Shown one piece after another: positions 9,801-18,863 of a stretch of DNA of 64,000 nucleotides. This DNA comes from Vibrio sp. UCD-FRSSP16_30 (GTDB lineage Bacteria > Pseudomonadota > Gammaproteobacteria > Enterobacterales > Vibrionaceae): NCBI RefSeq assembly GCF_001676025.1, contig NZ_LZFW01000004.1, positions 59,118-123,117 on the forward strand, written 5' to 3'. The notes under the pieces are model-generated. The model worked only from the letters and a program-made list of their open reading frames with translations, was not told the origin of the DNA and searched no databases. A program made the translations under genes and the position numbers. The number at the start of each line of letters is the position of its first letter. The first letter of the stretch is position 1.

Positions 9801-10033
9801 TTATTGCACTAGCGGATGTATTTGAAGCACTAACCGCAGCGGATAGACCTTATAAAAAAGCCAAAACATTGAGTGAATCATTGAAGATCATGCGCTTCAT
9901 GGTGCTTGATGAGCATCTAGATAAAGAAGTGTATTTGTTATTTTTGCAAACAGGCAGTTATCTGCATTATGCCAAGCAGCATTTAGAGCCAGAGCAAATA
10001 GATGAGATTGATATTAAGGATTATTGGGTTTAA
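6896..10033 (+). CDS. Membrane HD-GYP cyclic-di-GMP phosphodiesterase with dCache and SBP_bac_3 sensor domains
   Basis: A 1045-residue transmembrane sensor. Residues 9-30 are a transmembrane helix, about 35-250 a periplasmic dCache-like region, and about 282-505 a periplasmic solute-binding (SBP_bac_3) domain (TDWPPLDF, GYFVDLARIV, GILKGWS). A second membrane helix near 575-600 leads into a HAMP-like linker. The cytoplasmic HD-GYP part has HD at 728-729 (LHDCGK) and HHETMKGTGYP at 945-955. About 215 residues separate HD from HHE, far longer than usual. The family hydrolyses c-di-GMP; the ligand is unknown. The gene lies between glnD and map, which adjoin in E. coli. Confidence 0.88.
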   Translation: MKRRFSIKVTVIGLFILITCITATVAISLQYYFSREQALHTALEKYQSVSYSMGMEVREQDQIITNVTKLLADLGRGFERFDDNNIARNTFANLMNDNPMFYSTYIARGDGHFYQLINLESVDGLRANFSASAEDRWVLVEIKQNHAKNTSFYDKDFKLRQTIAEQSKFNALERPWFVKAKERSVYKTAPYLFHNVQLNGQTFSSRIHNSSFDSVIGVDVVIASLAKEVKENLGIVKTELPVQFYIYDESGSLYASSEEDRYSALPPITPMDLTSQEQALITATGPIEISSQTDWPPLDFSVFGKPSGYFVDLARIVSLKTGAEFKFINGFSWLELVDAYKNGAIDILSPVANNATTRSYGTLSTALAQFDFSIAQSSDKAIKGGTVDLSQLQGKRLGILKGWSIIEEIRANYPDIQIVEIDKLHSALKALHNNELDGVMDLSIILQSTIEQRFIKGLTLNTVESNDKFAGASSFHMVTKNLDPELASIINRAISEISQSEIQFIRDKWFSGDSPQGIVPYEFLIDATSDKTLRDKLSQFEADGVSYFGFVQQIDLYEHGTEYLGITVPTDELLDAALSNVAASTLGSAALLALLIPLSRLFSNPIIKPIHELIEQTVTVRKRQYLEVSHVQTRIKELDELSKSIKVTAAELASYEKQQQEFVDSFIQLIAQAIDDKSPYTAGHCNRVPDLAIMLAKEAENASNGSFATFKFANDIERREFKIAAWLHDCGKITTPEHIVDKGSKLEANYNRIHEIRTRFEVMIRDQVIAAYKNNAPYYRPDEDAVLQQNIDELRQEFALVAQANIGSEAIDESTVERIQDIANKTWIRYLDNRLGLSPEEERHLMASQATSSTPALETLLADRPEHLLAHPNKIEFDPRFEIKMTVPEYLANQGEVYNLCIGRGTLTAEDRYKINEHIISTIKMLESMPFPDELSKVPRYASTHHETMKGTGYPRQLKGEDLSIPERIIALADVFEALTAADRPYKKAKTLSESLKIMRFMVLDEHLDKEVYLLFLQTGSYLHYAKQHLEPEQIDEIDIKDYWV

Positions 10034-10036
10034 AAA

Positions 10037-10066
10037 AGGTTCTAGGTCTGAGAGGACCTAGAACCT
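10037..10066 (-). terminator. Terminator of map
   Basis: A perfect 12-bp stem (AGGTTCTAGGTC and its complement) with a 6-nt loop is followed on the minus strand by six T residues. It lies between the convergent stop codons of the HD-GYP gene and map. Confidence 0.8.
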
Positions 10067-10074
10067 AAAGTTTG

Positions 10075-10953
10075 CTATTTATTAATCATTAGGCGAGGGA
10101 TAGATTCTTCCCCGCGAAGCGTTAGCACTTCACAGCCTTGCTTGGTTACAACAATAGTGTGCTCCCATTGCGCTGAGTTTTTGCTATCACCTGTGTATAC
10201 CGTCCAATCATCGTTGGCATCGATAGTACAACCAAATTTACCAGCGTTAATCATAGGCTCAATGGTAAAACACATGCCTTCTTTTAATACGCGACGATCA
10301 AAGTTTTTGTAGTGCACAACTTGCGGTTCTTCATGGAACTCATTGCCAATACCGTGACCACAAAAATCTTTAACAATAGAGAACTTGTTGCGAGGGTTCT
10401 TTTTATTGTTGTCTTTGATGTATTTTTCAATCGTGGTACCGATCTCACCAACCGTAGCACCTGGTTTAACTTGCTTTAGTGCTAAGTAAAGCGCTTCTTG
10501 AGCAACCATGCATAAACGTTTGTCTGCTGGCGTAACATCGCCAATCAAAAACATTTTTGAGGTATCACCATGGTAGCCTTGTGGGCGAGTACTTAGGTCT
10601 GCGTTTTCGTCATCAGGGATAATCACAGTGATATCGATATTTACGATATCGCCATTTTTAAGCACAGCCGGTTTCTTTTGACCGTTGCTACCTACTTCGT
10701 CCTCACTTGCAGGAATACCATGACACACAATGTGATTGATAGACGTACAAATAGACTTAGGGAACCCGTGATAATCTAGCGGTGCAGAGTAAGCGCCATT
10801 TTCTAGGGTAAACTCATGACAAAGTGTATTTAATTCTTCCGTTGTTACCCCTTCTTTTACATAAGGGGCAATCATTTCTAAAACGCTCGCGGCTAACTTG
10901 CCTGCTACGCGCATTTTTTCGATTTCAGCTTCGGTTTTGATTTTTATCGACAT
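10075..10953 (-). CDS. map: Type I methionine aminopeptidase
   Basis: Map removes the N-terminal Met from nascent proteins. The 292 residues carry the pita-bread fold motifs: ICTSINHIVCHGIP near the active-site His, NIDITV with a metal-binding Asp, GDTSKMF with the next Asp, the FCGHGIG His and the FTIEPMI Glu. The sequence ends with the WEHTIVVT Glu motif. It is about 28 residues longer than E. coli Map because of an insertion near residues 80-120. It is divergent from rpsB, as in many gammaproteobacteria. Confidence 0.95.
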   Translation of the reverse strand: MSIKIKTEAEIEKMRVAGKLAASVLEMIAPYVKEGVTTEELNTLCHEFTLENGAYSAPLDYHGFPKSICTSINHIVCHGIPASEDEVGSNGQKKPAVLKNGDIVNIDITVIIPDDENADLSTRPQGYHGDTSKMFLIGDVTPADKRLCMVAQEALYLALKQVKPGATVGEIGTTIEKYIKDNNKKNPRNKFSIVKDFCGHGIGNEFHEEPQVVHYKNFDRRVLKEGMCFTIEPMINAGKFGCTIDANDDWTVYTGDSKNSAQWEHTIVVTKQGCEVLTLRGEESIPRLMINK

Positions 10954-11089
10954 GCTGTACTCATTTAACTATTGCTTCAATTCTCTTTATTCTAACAATA
11001 CTGCGCCTACTCGCAAATGAAAATAAAACTCAGCTAGCGATGACTTACCCCTGATAAATGAAATAAATGTGATATTTCTGGTAATCACA

Positions 11090-11301
11090 GGTCAAAATAT
11101 GGTATAAAGCGCGCCGAGATAGATTCCATTTTCTTCCAATTTCATGTTGGGCGAGGTGGTTATTTATGTCACTTACTTAATTTACTTAAATCACACACAT
11201 TTCGTCACATGTTTCGGGGTGCTTTACTGCTTGTTAATACAAGTAGCGAGAGTCGAGACCATGGGAAGTGTGGAGGCCTAACCCCAATAGAGGATTTTAA
11301 A
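11090..11301 (+). promoter_or_regulatory. rpsB promoter and 5' leader (S2 autoregulation candidate)
   Basis: A TATAAA -10 box at 11103-11108 is followed by GCGCGCC, the GC-rich discriminator typical of stringently controlled ribosomal promoters; the -35 is weak. The roughly 170-nt untranslated leader before rpsB is in the position of the structured leader by which S2 represses rpsB-tsf in gammaproteobacteria. The rest of 10954-11090 is the AT-rich map/rpsB divergent spacer with nothing else recognised. Confidence 0.55.
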
Positions 11302-12033
11302 ATGGCAACTGTATCAATGCGCGATATGCTTAAAGCTGGTGTTCACTTCGGTCACCAAACTCGTTACTGGAACCCAAAAATGAAGCCATTCATCTTTGGT
11401 GCTCGTAACAAAGTACATATCATCAACCTAGAAAAAACTGTTCCTATGTTCAACGAAGCTCTAGCTGAAATTGCTAAAGTTGGCGAGAAAAAAGGTAAAG
11501 TTCTTTTTGTTGGTACTAAACGCGCTGCATCTGAAGCTGTAAAAGAAGCTGCTATCGCAAGCAACCAATTCTACGTTAACAACCGCTGGTTAGGTGGTAT
11601 GTTGACTAACTACAAAACTGTTCGTCAATCAATTAAGCGTCTAAAAGAACTTGAAGCTCAAGCTCAAGATGGCACTTTTGAGAAACTAACTAAGAAAGAA
11701 GCTCTAATGCGTACTCGTGAAATGGAGAAGCTAGAGAAATCTCTTGGTGGTATCAAAGATATGGGCGGCCTACCTGACGCTCTATTCGTAATTGATGCAG
11801 ATCACGAACACATTGCAGTTAAAGAAGCGAACAACCTAGGTATCCCAGTATACGCTGTTGTTGATACTAACTCTGATCCAGACGGTGTTGATTTCATCAT
11901 CCCTGGTAACGACGACGCAATCCGCGCGGTACAACTTTACCTTAACGCTGCAGCACTAGCTGTAACTGAAGGCCGTAACAAAGACGCAGCTCCTGCTGCT
12001 GAAAAAGACGGTTTTGTAGAAGAAGCTGAATAA
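11302..12033 (+). CDS. rpsB: 30S ribosomal protein S2
   Basis: S2 binds the 30S subunit late in assembly and helps recruit S1. The 243 residues start [25 protein letters not shown], with the [11 protein letters not shown] and [21 protein letters not shown] signatures. I chose the ATG at 11302, behind AGAGGATTTT. An upstream in-frame ATG at 11209 would add 31 unrelated residues from the leader. Codon use is strongly biased, as expected for a highly expressed gene. It is cotranscribed with tsf through a weak hairpin. Confidence 0.98.
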   Translation: MATVSMRDMLKAGVHFGHQTRYWNPKMKPFIFGARNKVHIINLEKTVPMFNEALAEIAKVGEKKGKVLFVGTKRAASEAVKEAAIASNQFYVNNRWLGGMLTNYKTVRQSIKRLKELEAQAQDGTFEKLTKKEALMRTREMEKLEKSLGGIKDMGGLPDALFVIDADHEHIAVKEANNLGIPVYAVVDTNSDPDGVDFIIPGNDDAIRAVQLYLNAAALAVTEGRNKDAAPAAEKDGFVEEAE

Positions 12034-12109
12034 TAGCGGCTCCGAGTGACACTTAGCATAGTAGTTTGTCGGACTACCGACGAATCTATATACTAAGTGC
12101 AGTATACAT

Positions 12110-12133
12110 CAGGGGCCCCAATTTAGGCCCCTG
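12110..12133 (+). terminator. rpsB-tsf intergenic hairpin (partial terminator)
   Basis: A CAGGGGCC / GGCCCCTG stem with an 8-nt loop is followed by only AATTTTA. The weak tail suggests attenuation that sets the S2:EF-Ts ratio rather than full termination. Confidence 0.7.
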
Positions 12134-12164
12134 AATTTTACCCGAATCAACTGAGGATTAGAGA

Positions 12165-13007
12165 ATGGCTGTAACTGCTGCTCTAGTAAAAGAACTGCGC
12201 GACCGTACTGGCGCAGGTATGATGGACTGTAAGAAAGCGCTGACTGCTACAGACGGCGACATCGAACAAGCAATTGAGAACATGCGTAAATCTGGCGCTG
12301 CTAAAGCGGCTAAAAAAGCTGGTAACGTAGCAGCTGAAGGCGCAATCATTGTTAAAGATGCAAACGGCGTAGCTGTTCTTCTTGAAGTTAACTGTCAAAC
12401 TGACTTTGTTGCTAAAGATGCAAGCTTCAACGCTTTTGCTGATGAAGTAGCTGATGCTGCTCTAGCTTCACAAGCTTCTGTTGAAGAACTACAAGCACAA
12501 TTCGAAGAAGTTCGTATTGCACTAGTAGCTAAAATCGGTGAGAACATCAACATCCGTCGCGTACAATACGTGAAAGGTGCTGCTCTTGCTGCTTACCGTC
12601 ATGGTACTAAAATCGGTGTTGTTGTTGCTGGTGAAGGCGACGCAGAAACACTTAAGCACGTTGCTATGCACGTTGCTGCTTCTCGTCCAGAGTTCCTTAA
12701 CCCTTCTGACGTTCCAGCTAATGTAGTTGAGAAAGAAAAAGCGGTTCAAGTTGAAATCGCAATGAACGAAGGCAAACCTGCTGAGATCGCAGAGAAAATG
12801 GTTGTTGGCCGTATGAAGAAATTCACGGGCGAAATCTCTCTAACAGGTCAAGCATTTGTTATGGAACCTAAAAAATCTGTTGGTGAAGTTCTTAAAGAGC
12901 GTAACGCAACAGTTTCTGATTTCGTTTGCCTAGTTGTAGGTGAAGGTATCGAGAAGAAAGCAGAAATGAGCTTTGCTGACGAAGTAGCAGCGGTTCAAAA
13001 AGGTTAA
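12165..13007 (+). CDS. tsf: Translation elongation factor Ts
   Basis: EF-Ts is the GDP-exchange factor for EF-Tu. At 280 residues it has the usual length. It begins with [20 protein letters not shown], includes the TDFVAKD motif whose Asp-Phe reaches the EF-Tu magnesium site, and the [10 protein letters not shown] motif of the C-terminal domain. The ribosome site GAGGATTAGAGA precedes the ATG. Codon bias is strong. It is the second gene of the rpsB operon and is closed by a strong terminator. Confidence 0.98.
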   Translation: MAVTAALVKELRDRTGAGMMDCKKALTATDGDIEQAIENMRKSGAAKAAKKAGNVAAEGAIIVKDANGVAVLLEVNCQTDFVAKDASFNAFADEVADAALASQASVEELQAQFEEVRIALVAKIGENINIRRVQYVKGAALAAYRHGTKIGVVVAGEGDAETLKHVAMHVAASRPEFLNPSDVPANVVEKEKAVQVEIAMNEGKPAEIAEKMVVGRMKKFTGEISLTGQAFVMEPKKSVGEVLKERNATVSDFVCLVVGEGIEKKAEMSFADEVAAVQKG

Positions 13008-13029
13008 TCATTAGCCTTAATGAATATTT

Positions 13030-13061
13030 AAAAGACCGTGGCTATTGCTACGGTCTTTTTA
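13030..13061 (+). terminator. Terminator after tsf
   Basis: AAAGACCGT pairs with ACGGTCTTT across a short loop and is followed by TTTTT. This is a typical intrinsic terminator. Confidence 0.9.
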
Positions 13062-13172
13062 CGATTAAACGTTAAACTTTTAGCAGTCGACAATAACGAT
13101 TTATAATAGCTAAACTAAGCTGAGTCTTTATTTTCAACTGTTAATCAATGAACTCTTTAGAAGGTATACTTC

Positions 13173-13904
13173 ATGACTACAAATCCTAAACCAGCATATC
13201 AGCGTATTTTATTGAAACTGAGTGGTGAGGCCCTACAAGGTTCAGAAGGTTTTGGTATCGACCCAACAATTCTTGAGCGTATGGCTCAGGAAGTCAAAGA
13301 GTTGGTTGAACTTGGTGTTGAAGTGGGTGTTGTTATTGGTGGTGGTAACCTTTTCCGCGGTGCAGGTCTTGCAGAAGCGGGTATGAATCGCGTAGTGGGC
13401 GATCATATGGGTATGCTAGCAACAGTAATGAATGGCCTTGCAATGCGTGATGCACTTCATCGCGCATATGTAAATGCACGCGTTATGTCTGCAATCCAAT
13501 TAAAGGGTGTGTGTGATGACTATAACTGGGCGGATGCAATTCGTGAACTTCGCCAAGGCCGTGTAGTGATTTTCTCTGCAGGTACAGGTAATCCATTCTT
13601 TACTACAGATTCAGCTGCATGTCTTCGCGGCATCGAAATTGAAGCGGATCTTGTATTAAAAGCGACAAAAGTTGACGGCGTATACAATGCTGACCCTGCA
13701 ACTAACCCAGACGCTGAACTTTACAGCCAGTTATCGTACAATGAAGTTCTAGATAAAGAACTTAAAGTGATGGATCTAGCCGCATTCACATTGGCTCGTG
13801 ATCACAACATGCCTATTCGTGTATTTAATATGAACAAGCCAGGCGCACTACGTCGCGTGGTTATGGGTGAAGCTGAAGGTACACTTATCAGCAACGCGGA
13901 ATAA
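13173..13904 (+). CDS. pyrH: UMP kinase
   Basis: PyrH phosphorylates UMP to UDP in pyrimidine nucleotide synthesis. The 243-residue hexameric amino-acid-kinase-fold protein has the signatures [34 protein letters not shown] and [13 protein letters not shown] [16 protein letters not shown], as well as [13 protein letters not shown]. It lies between tsf and frr in the conserved order and probably has its own promoter in the 13062-13172 spacer. Confidence 0.97.
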   Translation: MTTNPKPAYQRILLKLSGEALQGSEGFGIDPTILERMAQEVKELVELGVEVGVVIGGGNLFRGAGLAEAGMNRVVGDHMGMLATVMNGLAMRDALHRAYVNARVMSAIQLKGVCDDYNWADAIRELRQGRVVIFSAGTGNPFFTTDSAACLRGIEIEADLVLKATKVDGVYNADPATNPDAELYSQLSYNEVLDKELKVMDLAAFTLARDHNMPIRVFNMNKPGALRRVVMGEAEGTLISNAE

Positions 13905-13961
13905 TCGCCCTAGCACAACTTATGATGGTCATTGGACCTTGACAATTTCAAAGGTGAAATC

Positions 13962-14519
13962 GTGATTAACGAAATCAAGCAAGACGCGCAACAGCGCATG
14001 GAAAAAAGCGTTGAAGCGCTAAAGAATACTCTTTCAAAAGTGCGCACAGGTCGTGCACACCCAAGCCTTCTATCTGGTCTATCTGTTGAGTACTACGGTG
14101 CACCAACACCTCTAAACCAAGTAGCTAACGTAGTAGCAGAGGACGCACGTACTCTAGCAATTACGGTTTTTGATAGAGAACTAGCGCCTAAAGTTGAAAA
14201 AGCAATTCTTCAATCAGATCTAGGTCTTAACCCAATGTCAGCGGGTACGGTTATTCGTGTTCCACTTCCTCCGCTAACAGAAGAACGTCGTAAAGATCTT
14301 GTTAAGATCGTTCGTGGCGAAGCAGAAGGCGCACGTGTAGCAGTACGTAACATTCGTCGTGATGCTAACAGCGATTTTAAAGCTCTTCTAAAAGACAAAG
14401 AAATCTCTGAAGATGAAGATCGTAAAGCACAAGACGAAATTCAAAAACTGACTGATGTTGCAGTTAAGAACGTTGATGATGTTCTTGCGGCAAAAGAAAA
14501 AGAGTTGATGGAAGTTTAG
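13962..14519 (+). CDS. frr: Ribosome recycling factor
   Basis: RRF splits post-termination ribosomes together with EF-G. The 185-residue protein begins [20 protein letters not shown] and has [12 protein letters not shown] and the hinge-domain [14 protein letters not shown] chose the GTG at 13962, behind AAAGGTGAAATC, which gives the family length of 185. A TTG at 13932 would add ten extra residues. It ends in a strong intrinsic terminator. Confidence 0.97.
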   Translation: MINEIKQDAQQRMEKSVEALKNTLSKVRTGRAHPSLLSGLSVEYYGAPTPLNQVANVVAEDARTLAITVFDRELAPKVEKAILQSDLGLNPMSAGTVIRVPLPPLTEERRKDLVKIVRGEAEGARVAVRNIRRDANSDFKALLKDKEISEDEDRKAQDEIQKLTDVAVKNVDDVLAAKEKELMEV

Positions 14520-14543
14520 AAAACTGCCGATTGATTGATTCTT

Positions 14544-14575
14544 AAAACGCTGCACCTACAGTGCAGCGTTTTTTT
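14544..14575 (+). terminator. Terminator after frr
   Basis: An AAAACGCTGCAC / GTGCAGCGTTTT stem with a 4-nt loop followed by seven T residues. Confidence 0.92.
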
Positions 14576-14617
14576 CTGCTATTATCTCCCACCTGTTAAT
14601 TATTCCTTATCTTCTCT

Positions 14618-15373
14618 ATGCCAGACACATCAGTAACACCTAGCGCTATTCCCCAGCATATTGCCATCATTATGGATGGAAACGGCCGTTGGGCTAAATC
14701 TCATGGCAAGCCACGAGTTTATGGGCATAAAAAAGGTGTGAGTGCCGTTAGAAAAACCATTACTGGTGCGGCAAAACTTGGTGTTAAATCGATTACTTTA
14801 TTCGCTTTTAGTAGTGAAAACTGGCGTCGCCCAGAAGAGGAAGTCAGTCTTTTAATGGAGCTGTTTTTGACTCTGTTATCAACAGAAATAAAGCGACTGC
14901 ATAAAAATGATCTTAAACTAAGAATTATTGGCGACAAAAGTGGCTTTAATTCTCGATTGCAGAAAAAGATAGCGGACGCAGAAGCGTTAACGGAAAACAA
15001 CACCGGTTTAGTCATTAATGTCGCGGCTAATTACGGTGGTAAATGGGATATCACACAGGCAACCCGACGTATTGCCGAAAAAGCAATTCGTGGTGAAATT
15101 CAGCCACAAGATATTACCGAACAACTTATTTCACAAGAAGTGTGTTTAGCCGATTTACCTGATGTGGATCTATTGATTCGCACCAGTGGCGAGTCACGCT
15201 TGAGTAATTTTTTATTGTGGCAAGTGGCTTACGCAGAATTCTATTTTTGTGATAAACACTGGCCAGACTTTGATGAAGACGGCTTAGCCGAAGCAATCTC
15301 TTGGTATATCAATCGAGAACGTCGATTTGGTTGTACCGGAGAACAGATCAAAGCACTTATGGATAACAAATAA
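14618..15373 (+). CDS. uppS: Undecaprenyl diphosphate synthase (isoprenyl transferase)
   Basis: UppS condenses eight isopentenyl diphosphates onto farnesyl diphosphate to make the C55 lipid carrier for peptidoglycan and O-antigen. The 251 residues contain [14 protein letters not shown] with the catalytic Asp at residue 20, [11 protein letters not shown], and the [15 protein letters not shown] and [14 protein letters not shown] motifs. It is the first gene of the uppS-cdsA-dxr-rseP-bamA run and follows a strong terminator. Confidence 0.97.
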   Translation: MPDTSVTPSAIPQHIAIIMDGNGRWAKSHGKPRVYGHKKGVSAVRKTITGAAKLGVKSITLFAFSSENWRRPEEEVSLLMELFLTLLSTEIKRLHKNDLKLRIIGDKSGFNSRLQKKIADAEALTENNTGLVINVAANYGGKWDITQATRRIAEKAIRGEIQPQDITEQLISQEVCLADLPDVDLLIRTSGESRLSNFLLWQVAYAEFYFCDKHWPDFDEDGLAEAISWYINRERRFGCTGEQIKALMDNK

Positions 15374-15383
15374 GGAAATAGCC

Positions 15384-16229
15384 TTGAAGCAGCGTATTAT
15401 AACGGCTTTAATCCTCGGCCCATTAGTTATTTTGGGCGTATTCCAACTTCCGTTTGTTGGCTTTATGCTGATGTTAGGTGCTATCACTTTGATAGGTCTG
15501 TGGGAGTGGACTCAGTTTATTGAATCAGGTACTCGTTCAACAAAAATGATTTTGTTGCTAACGGGCTTTCTAACTCTATTCTCTTGTATACCCTCATACA
15601 CCATATCAAACCCCGAACTAACCAGTAATTTAATGATAGTGATTGCGGTTGGCGCGGTCTGGTGGCTTATCGCAAGTGGCTTAGCCATTACTTACCCTAA
15701 AAGTGCTAAGTTGTGGAAAGATTCCGATATATTGAGATTTTTCTTTGGCTTGTTAACTCTGGTTCCTTTCTTTTGGAGCATTGTAGCGCTTCGCTCGGTC
15801 AATATAGATATCGACGTTTATTATGGTGCTAAGCTTGTTATGTTCGTCTGTGCATTGGTATGGGCTGCGGATAGCGGTGCTTACTTTGCGGGTCGACACT
15901 TTGGTAAACATAAAATGGCACCGCACGTCAGCCCAAACAAAACCATCGAAGGTCTTATTGGCGGCATCATAGTGGCATTATTGGTCGGTTGGGGCGTAGC
16001 CACTTGGTTTGAACTTCAGTTCTCGACGCCTTGGTTGATGATATTACTAACATTAGTGACGGTGATTATTTCGGTATTAGGCGATTTAGTCGAAAGTATG
16101 TTTAAGCGAGTCGCAGGCATTAAAGATAGTAGCAATATCATTCCTGGACATGGCGGCGTATTAGATCGTGTAGACAGTCTTACAGCGGCATTTCCTGTGT
16201 TTACCGTTCTTTATTTCATGTTGCAGTAA
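15384..16229 (+). CDS. cdsA: Phosphatidate cytidylyltransferase
   Basis: CdsA makes CDP-diacylglycerol for all phospholipids. From a TTG at 15384 behind TAAGGAAATA it is 281 residues with about eight transmembrane helices. The signature near the C-terminus is intact: ISVLGDLVESMFKRVAGIKDSS followed by IPGHGGVLDRVDSL. A longer reading from 15327 overlaps uppS by 47 bp and adds non-family residues, so I reject it. The short spacers to uppS and dxr suggest one transcript. Confidence 0.95.
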   Translation: MKQRIITALILGPLVILGVFQLPFVGFMLMLGAITLIGLWEWTQFIESGTRSTKMILLLTGFLTLFSCIPSYTISNPELTSNLMIVIAVGAVWWLIASGLAITYPKSAKLWKDSDILRFFFGLLTLVPFFWSIVALRSVNIDIDVYYGAKLVMFVCALVWAADSGAYFAGRHFGKHKMAPHVSPNKTIEGLIGGIIVALLVGWGVATWFELQFSTPWLMILLTLVTVIISVLGDLVESMFKRVAGIKDSSNIIPGHGGVLDRVDSLTAAFPVFTVLYFMLQ

Positions 16230-16253
16230 ACGATACTGAATAGGTCAATTAAC

Positions 16254-17450
16254 ATGAAAAATATCAGCATATTAGGTGCAACAGGCTCCATTGGTAGCAG
16301 CACCTTAAAAGTGATTGCGCAAAATCCGGAGCAATATCGAGTCTTTGCTTTAGGGGCTGGTAGCAATCATGCTCAAATGTTCACTTTATGTCAGCAATGG
16401 CATCCTAAGTACGTTGCTATGGCGGATAAAACCGCTGCTTTGGCGCTACAAAGAGAGCTAGCGGCTGTTGGTAATAAGGCGGAAGTATTAGCCGGTGATG
16501 AAGGGCTTTGCCATATTGCAGCTTTACCTGAAGTGGATATGGTTATGGCGGCAATTGTTGGCGCAGCAGGTCTATTGTCGACAATGGCTGCAGTGCAAGC
16601 AGGCAAGCGAGTATTGCTCGCCAACAAAGAAGCACTGGTTATGTCCGGTCAGTTATTTGTTGATGCGGTGAAAAAGCACAATGCTGAACTTATGCCTGTT
16701 GATAGTGAACACAATGCTATTTTTCAATGTCTTCCTCAATCTATTCAAACCGATCTTGGTCACTGCTCGCTTGCCGATGCTGGCGTACATAAGATTTTAT
16801 TAACCGGTTCTGGTGGTCCGTTTCGCTACAGTGACATAGACACTCTTAAATCGGTTACACCGGCGCAGGCAATTGCTCATCCGAATTGGTCTATGGGACC
16901 AAAAATCTCGGTAGATTCGGCCAGCATGATGAATAAAGGCCTTGAGTATATCGAAGCTCGTTGGCTATTTAATGCCTCAAAAGAGCAGTTGAAAGTGGTT
17001 ATTCATCCACAATCTGTTATTCATTCAATGGTTCAGTACAGTGACGGTTCAACCCTTGCACAAATGGGTGAGCCTGATATGTGCACACCAATTGCCCTCA
17101 CGCTTGCTTACCCAAATCGTATAAAAGCGGGAGTGAAACCTTTAGATTTTACCGAATTAGGTGAACTTAGCTTTATTAAGCCTGATTTTGCTCGATATCC
17201 ATGCTTGGAACTGGCGATTGAAGCTTGTTATAGTGGGCAACATGCCACAACGGCTTTGAATGCTGCTAATGAGGTGGCTGTCGAGGCATTTTTACAACAA
17301 AAAATTGCGTTTACGGACATTGCTCGCATAAATAGAATCGTAATGAACAAGGTTTGTGCAACTGAGCAAGCCTATCAATTGGATAGCTTGGAAAGCTTGA
17401 TTGAGCTAGATAGAATGGTTCGCATTCTCGCTTGTGAACAGTTAAGTTAA
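16254..17450 (+). CDS. dxr: 1-deoxy-D-xylulose 5-phosphate reductoisomerase
   Basis: Dxr (IspC) converts DXP to MEP with NADPH, the committed step of the MEP isoprenoid pathway that also feeds UppS upstream. The 398 residues start with the NADPH fold [16 protein letters not shown]. They contain [11 protein letters not shown], the metal and substrate motif [13 protein letters not shown], the flexible-loop [17 protein letters not shown] and the [10 protein letters not shown] motif. Length and order are standard. Confidence 0.97.
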   Translation: MKNISILGATGSIGSSTLKVIAQNPEQYRVFALGAGSNHAQMFTLCQQWHPKYVAMADKTAALALQRELAAVGNKAEVLAGDEGLCHIAALPEVDMVMAAIVGAAGLLSTMAAVQAGKRVLLANKEALVMSGQLFVDAVKKHNAELMPVDSEHNAIFQCLPQSIQTDLGHCSLADAGVHKILLTGSGGPFRYSDIDTLKSVTPAQAIAHPNWSMGPKISVDSASMMNKGLEYIEARWLFNASKEQLKVVIHPQSVIHSMVQYSDGSTLAQMGEPDMCTPIALTLAYPNRIKAGVKPLDFTELGELSFIKPDFARYPCLELAIEACYSGQHATTALNAANEVAVEAFLQQKIAFTDIARINRIVMNKVCATEQAYQLDSLESLIELDRMVRILACEQLS

Positions 17451-17461
17451 GGATAGACGTA

Positions 17462-18817
17462 ATGACCTCCATTTTATGGAATTTTGCTTCATTTGTAGTC
17501 GCACTGGGTATTTTAGTTGCCGTGCATGAATACGGTCACTTTTGGGTTGCCCGTCGCTGTGGAGTGAAAGTTCATAAATTTTCCATTGGCTTTGGTAAAT
17601 CTATTTGGAAAAAAATAGGTAAAACAGGCACGGAATATTCTATCTCAGTGATTCCATTGGGCGGTTATGTCAAGATGCTTGATAGCCGAGTGGATGACGT
17701 TGCCGAACACGAAAAAAACCTCGCATTTGATAATAAAAAACTATGGCAACGTAGTGCGATTGTTGCCGCAGGTCCAATGGCGAACTTTATTTTTGCTATT
17801 GTCGCTTACTGGTTAGTTTTTCTTATTGGCGTTCCTGCAGTAAAACCTGTGATTGGTGAAGTTACGCCAAATTCTATTGTTGCTCAAGCCGGAATTCAGC
17901 CAGGCATGGAACTTAAATCCATTGATGGCGTCAAAACTGCTGATTGGGAATCTGTGAATATGGGTCTCATTGCCAGAATTGGTGATGATCATATGCAGGT
18001 AACGGTTGCTTCAGATAATGAGATAGGGCAACAACAGACCCTAAACCTTAATCTTGATGGCTGGAACTTTGACCCTGAAACTGAGTCAGCAATGACCACT
18101 TTAGGCTTTAGACCGTATTCACCGGAAATTTACCTTACTCTTGCTCATGTTCAAGAGGGAGGGGCTGCGCAGAAGGCTGGGTTGCTAATTGGTGACACCA
18201 TTTTGGCAGTGAATGACAACTCTGTGAGCAAGTGGCAAGATTTTGCTTCAATTATTCGCCATAATCCCGACCACCCATTGAAACTTGATATTGAGCGTAA
18301 TGGTGTGACTTTACCTATAACCTTAACTCCAGGCGTTCGTAAAGCAGGAGACGGTAATATAGGTTTTGCGGGTGTTTCTCCAAAAGTCGGCACTTGGCCT
18401 GATGATTATCGATTTGATTTAAGATTTGGCCCACTAGAGTCAATAGGTCGAGCAATTGATAAAACCAAACAAGTCACTTCGTTAACATTGAGTATGTTGA
18501 AGAAGCTGGTTGTCGGTGATGTAGGATTAAACAACCTTAGCGGTCCAATCTCGATTGCTAAAGGTGCTGGAGCGACAGCTGATTATGGTTTTGTTTATTT
18601 CTTAGGTTTTTTAGCTTTAATTAGCATTAACTTAGGAATTATTAATTTGATGCCACTGCCTATATTAGATGGTGGTCATCTGTTGTTTTTTGCAATCGAG
18701 GCGGTTACCCGTCGCCCGGTACCAGAGAAAATTCAAGAAATGGGGTATCGCGTTGGTGGAGCAGTAGTGTTTGCACTGATGTCTATCGCAATTTTAAACG
18801 ATTTTATGCGTCTGTAA
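17462..18817 (+). CDS. rseP: Site-2 intramembrane zinc metalloprotease RseP
   Basis: RseP cleaves the anti-sigma factor RseA within the inner membrane to release sigma-E during envelope stress. The 451 residues have the zinc motif HEYGH at residues 22-26 in the first membrane helix, two periplasmic PDZ domains (about 115-210 and 220-300), and NLMPLPILDGGH near the C-terminus, which supplies the third ligand. It sits directly before bamA, whose expression sigma-E commonly controls in enteric bacteria. Confidence 0.96.
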   Translation: MTSILWNFASFVVALGILVAVHEYGHFWVARRCGVKVHKFSIGFGKSIWKKIGKTGTEYSISVIPLGGYVKMLDSRVDDVAEHEKNLAFDNKKLWQRSAIVAAGPMANFIFAIVAYWLVFLIGVPAVKPVIGEVTPNSIVAQAGIQPGMELKSIDGVKTADWESVNMGLIARIGDDHMQVTVASDNEIGQQQTLNLNLDGWNFDPETESAMTTLGFRPYSPEIYLTLAHVQEGGAAQKAGLLIGDTILAVNDNSVSKWQDFASIIRHNPDHPLKLDIERNGVTLPITLTPGVRKAGDGNIGFAGVSPKVGTWPDDYRFDLRFGPLESIGRAIDKTKQVTSLTLSMLKKLVVGDVGLNNLSGPISIAKGAGATADYGFVYFLGFLALISINLGIINLMPLPILDGGHLLFFAIEAVTRRPVPEKIQEMGYRVGGAVVFALMSIAILNDFMRL

Positions 18818-18863
18818 TTCTTAAGGACTCACAGCGTATTTTTATAGGAAATTAGAAGTCGAT

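Noticed and set aside
11209..11301. Extended N-terminus of rpsB from an upstream ATG
   Set aside because: The extra 31 residues are unlike S2. The ATG at 11302 has a good ribosome site and gives the family start.
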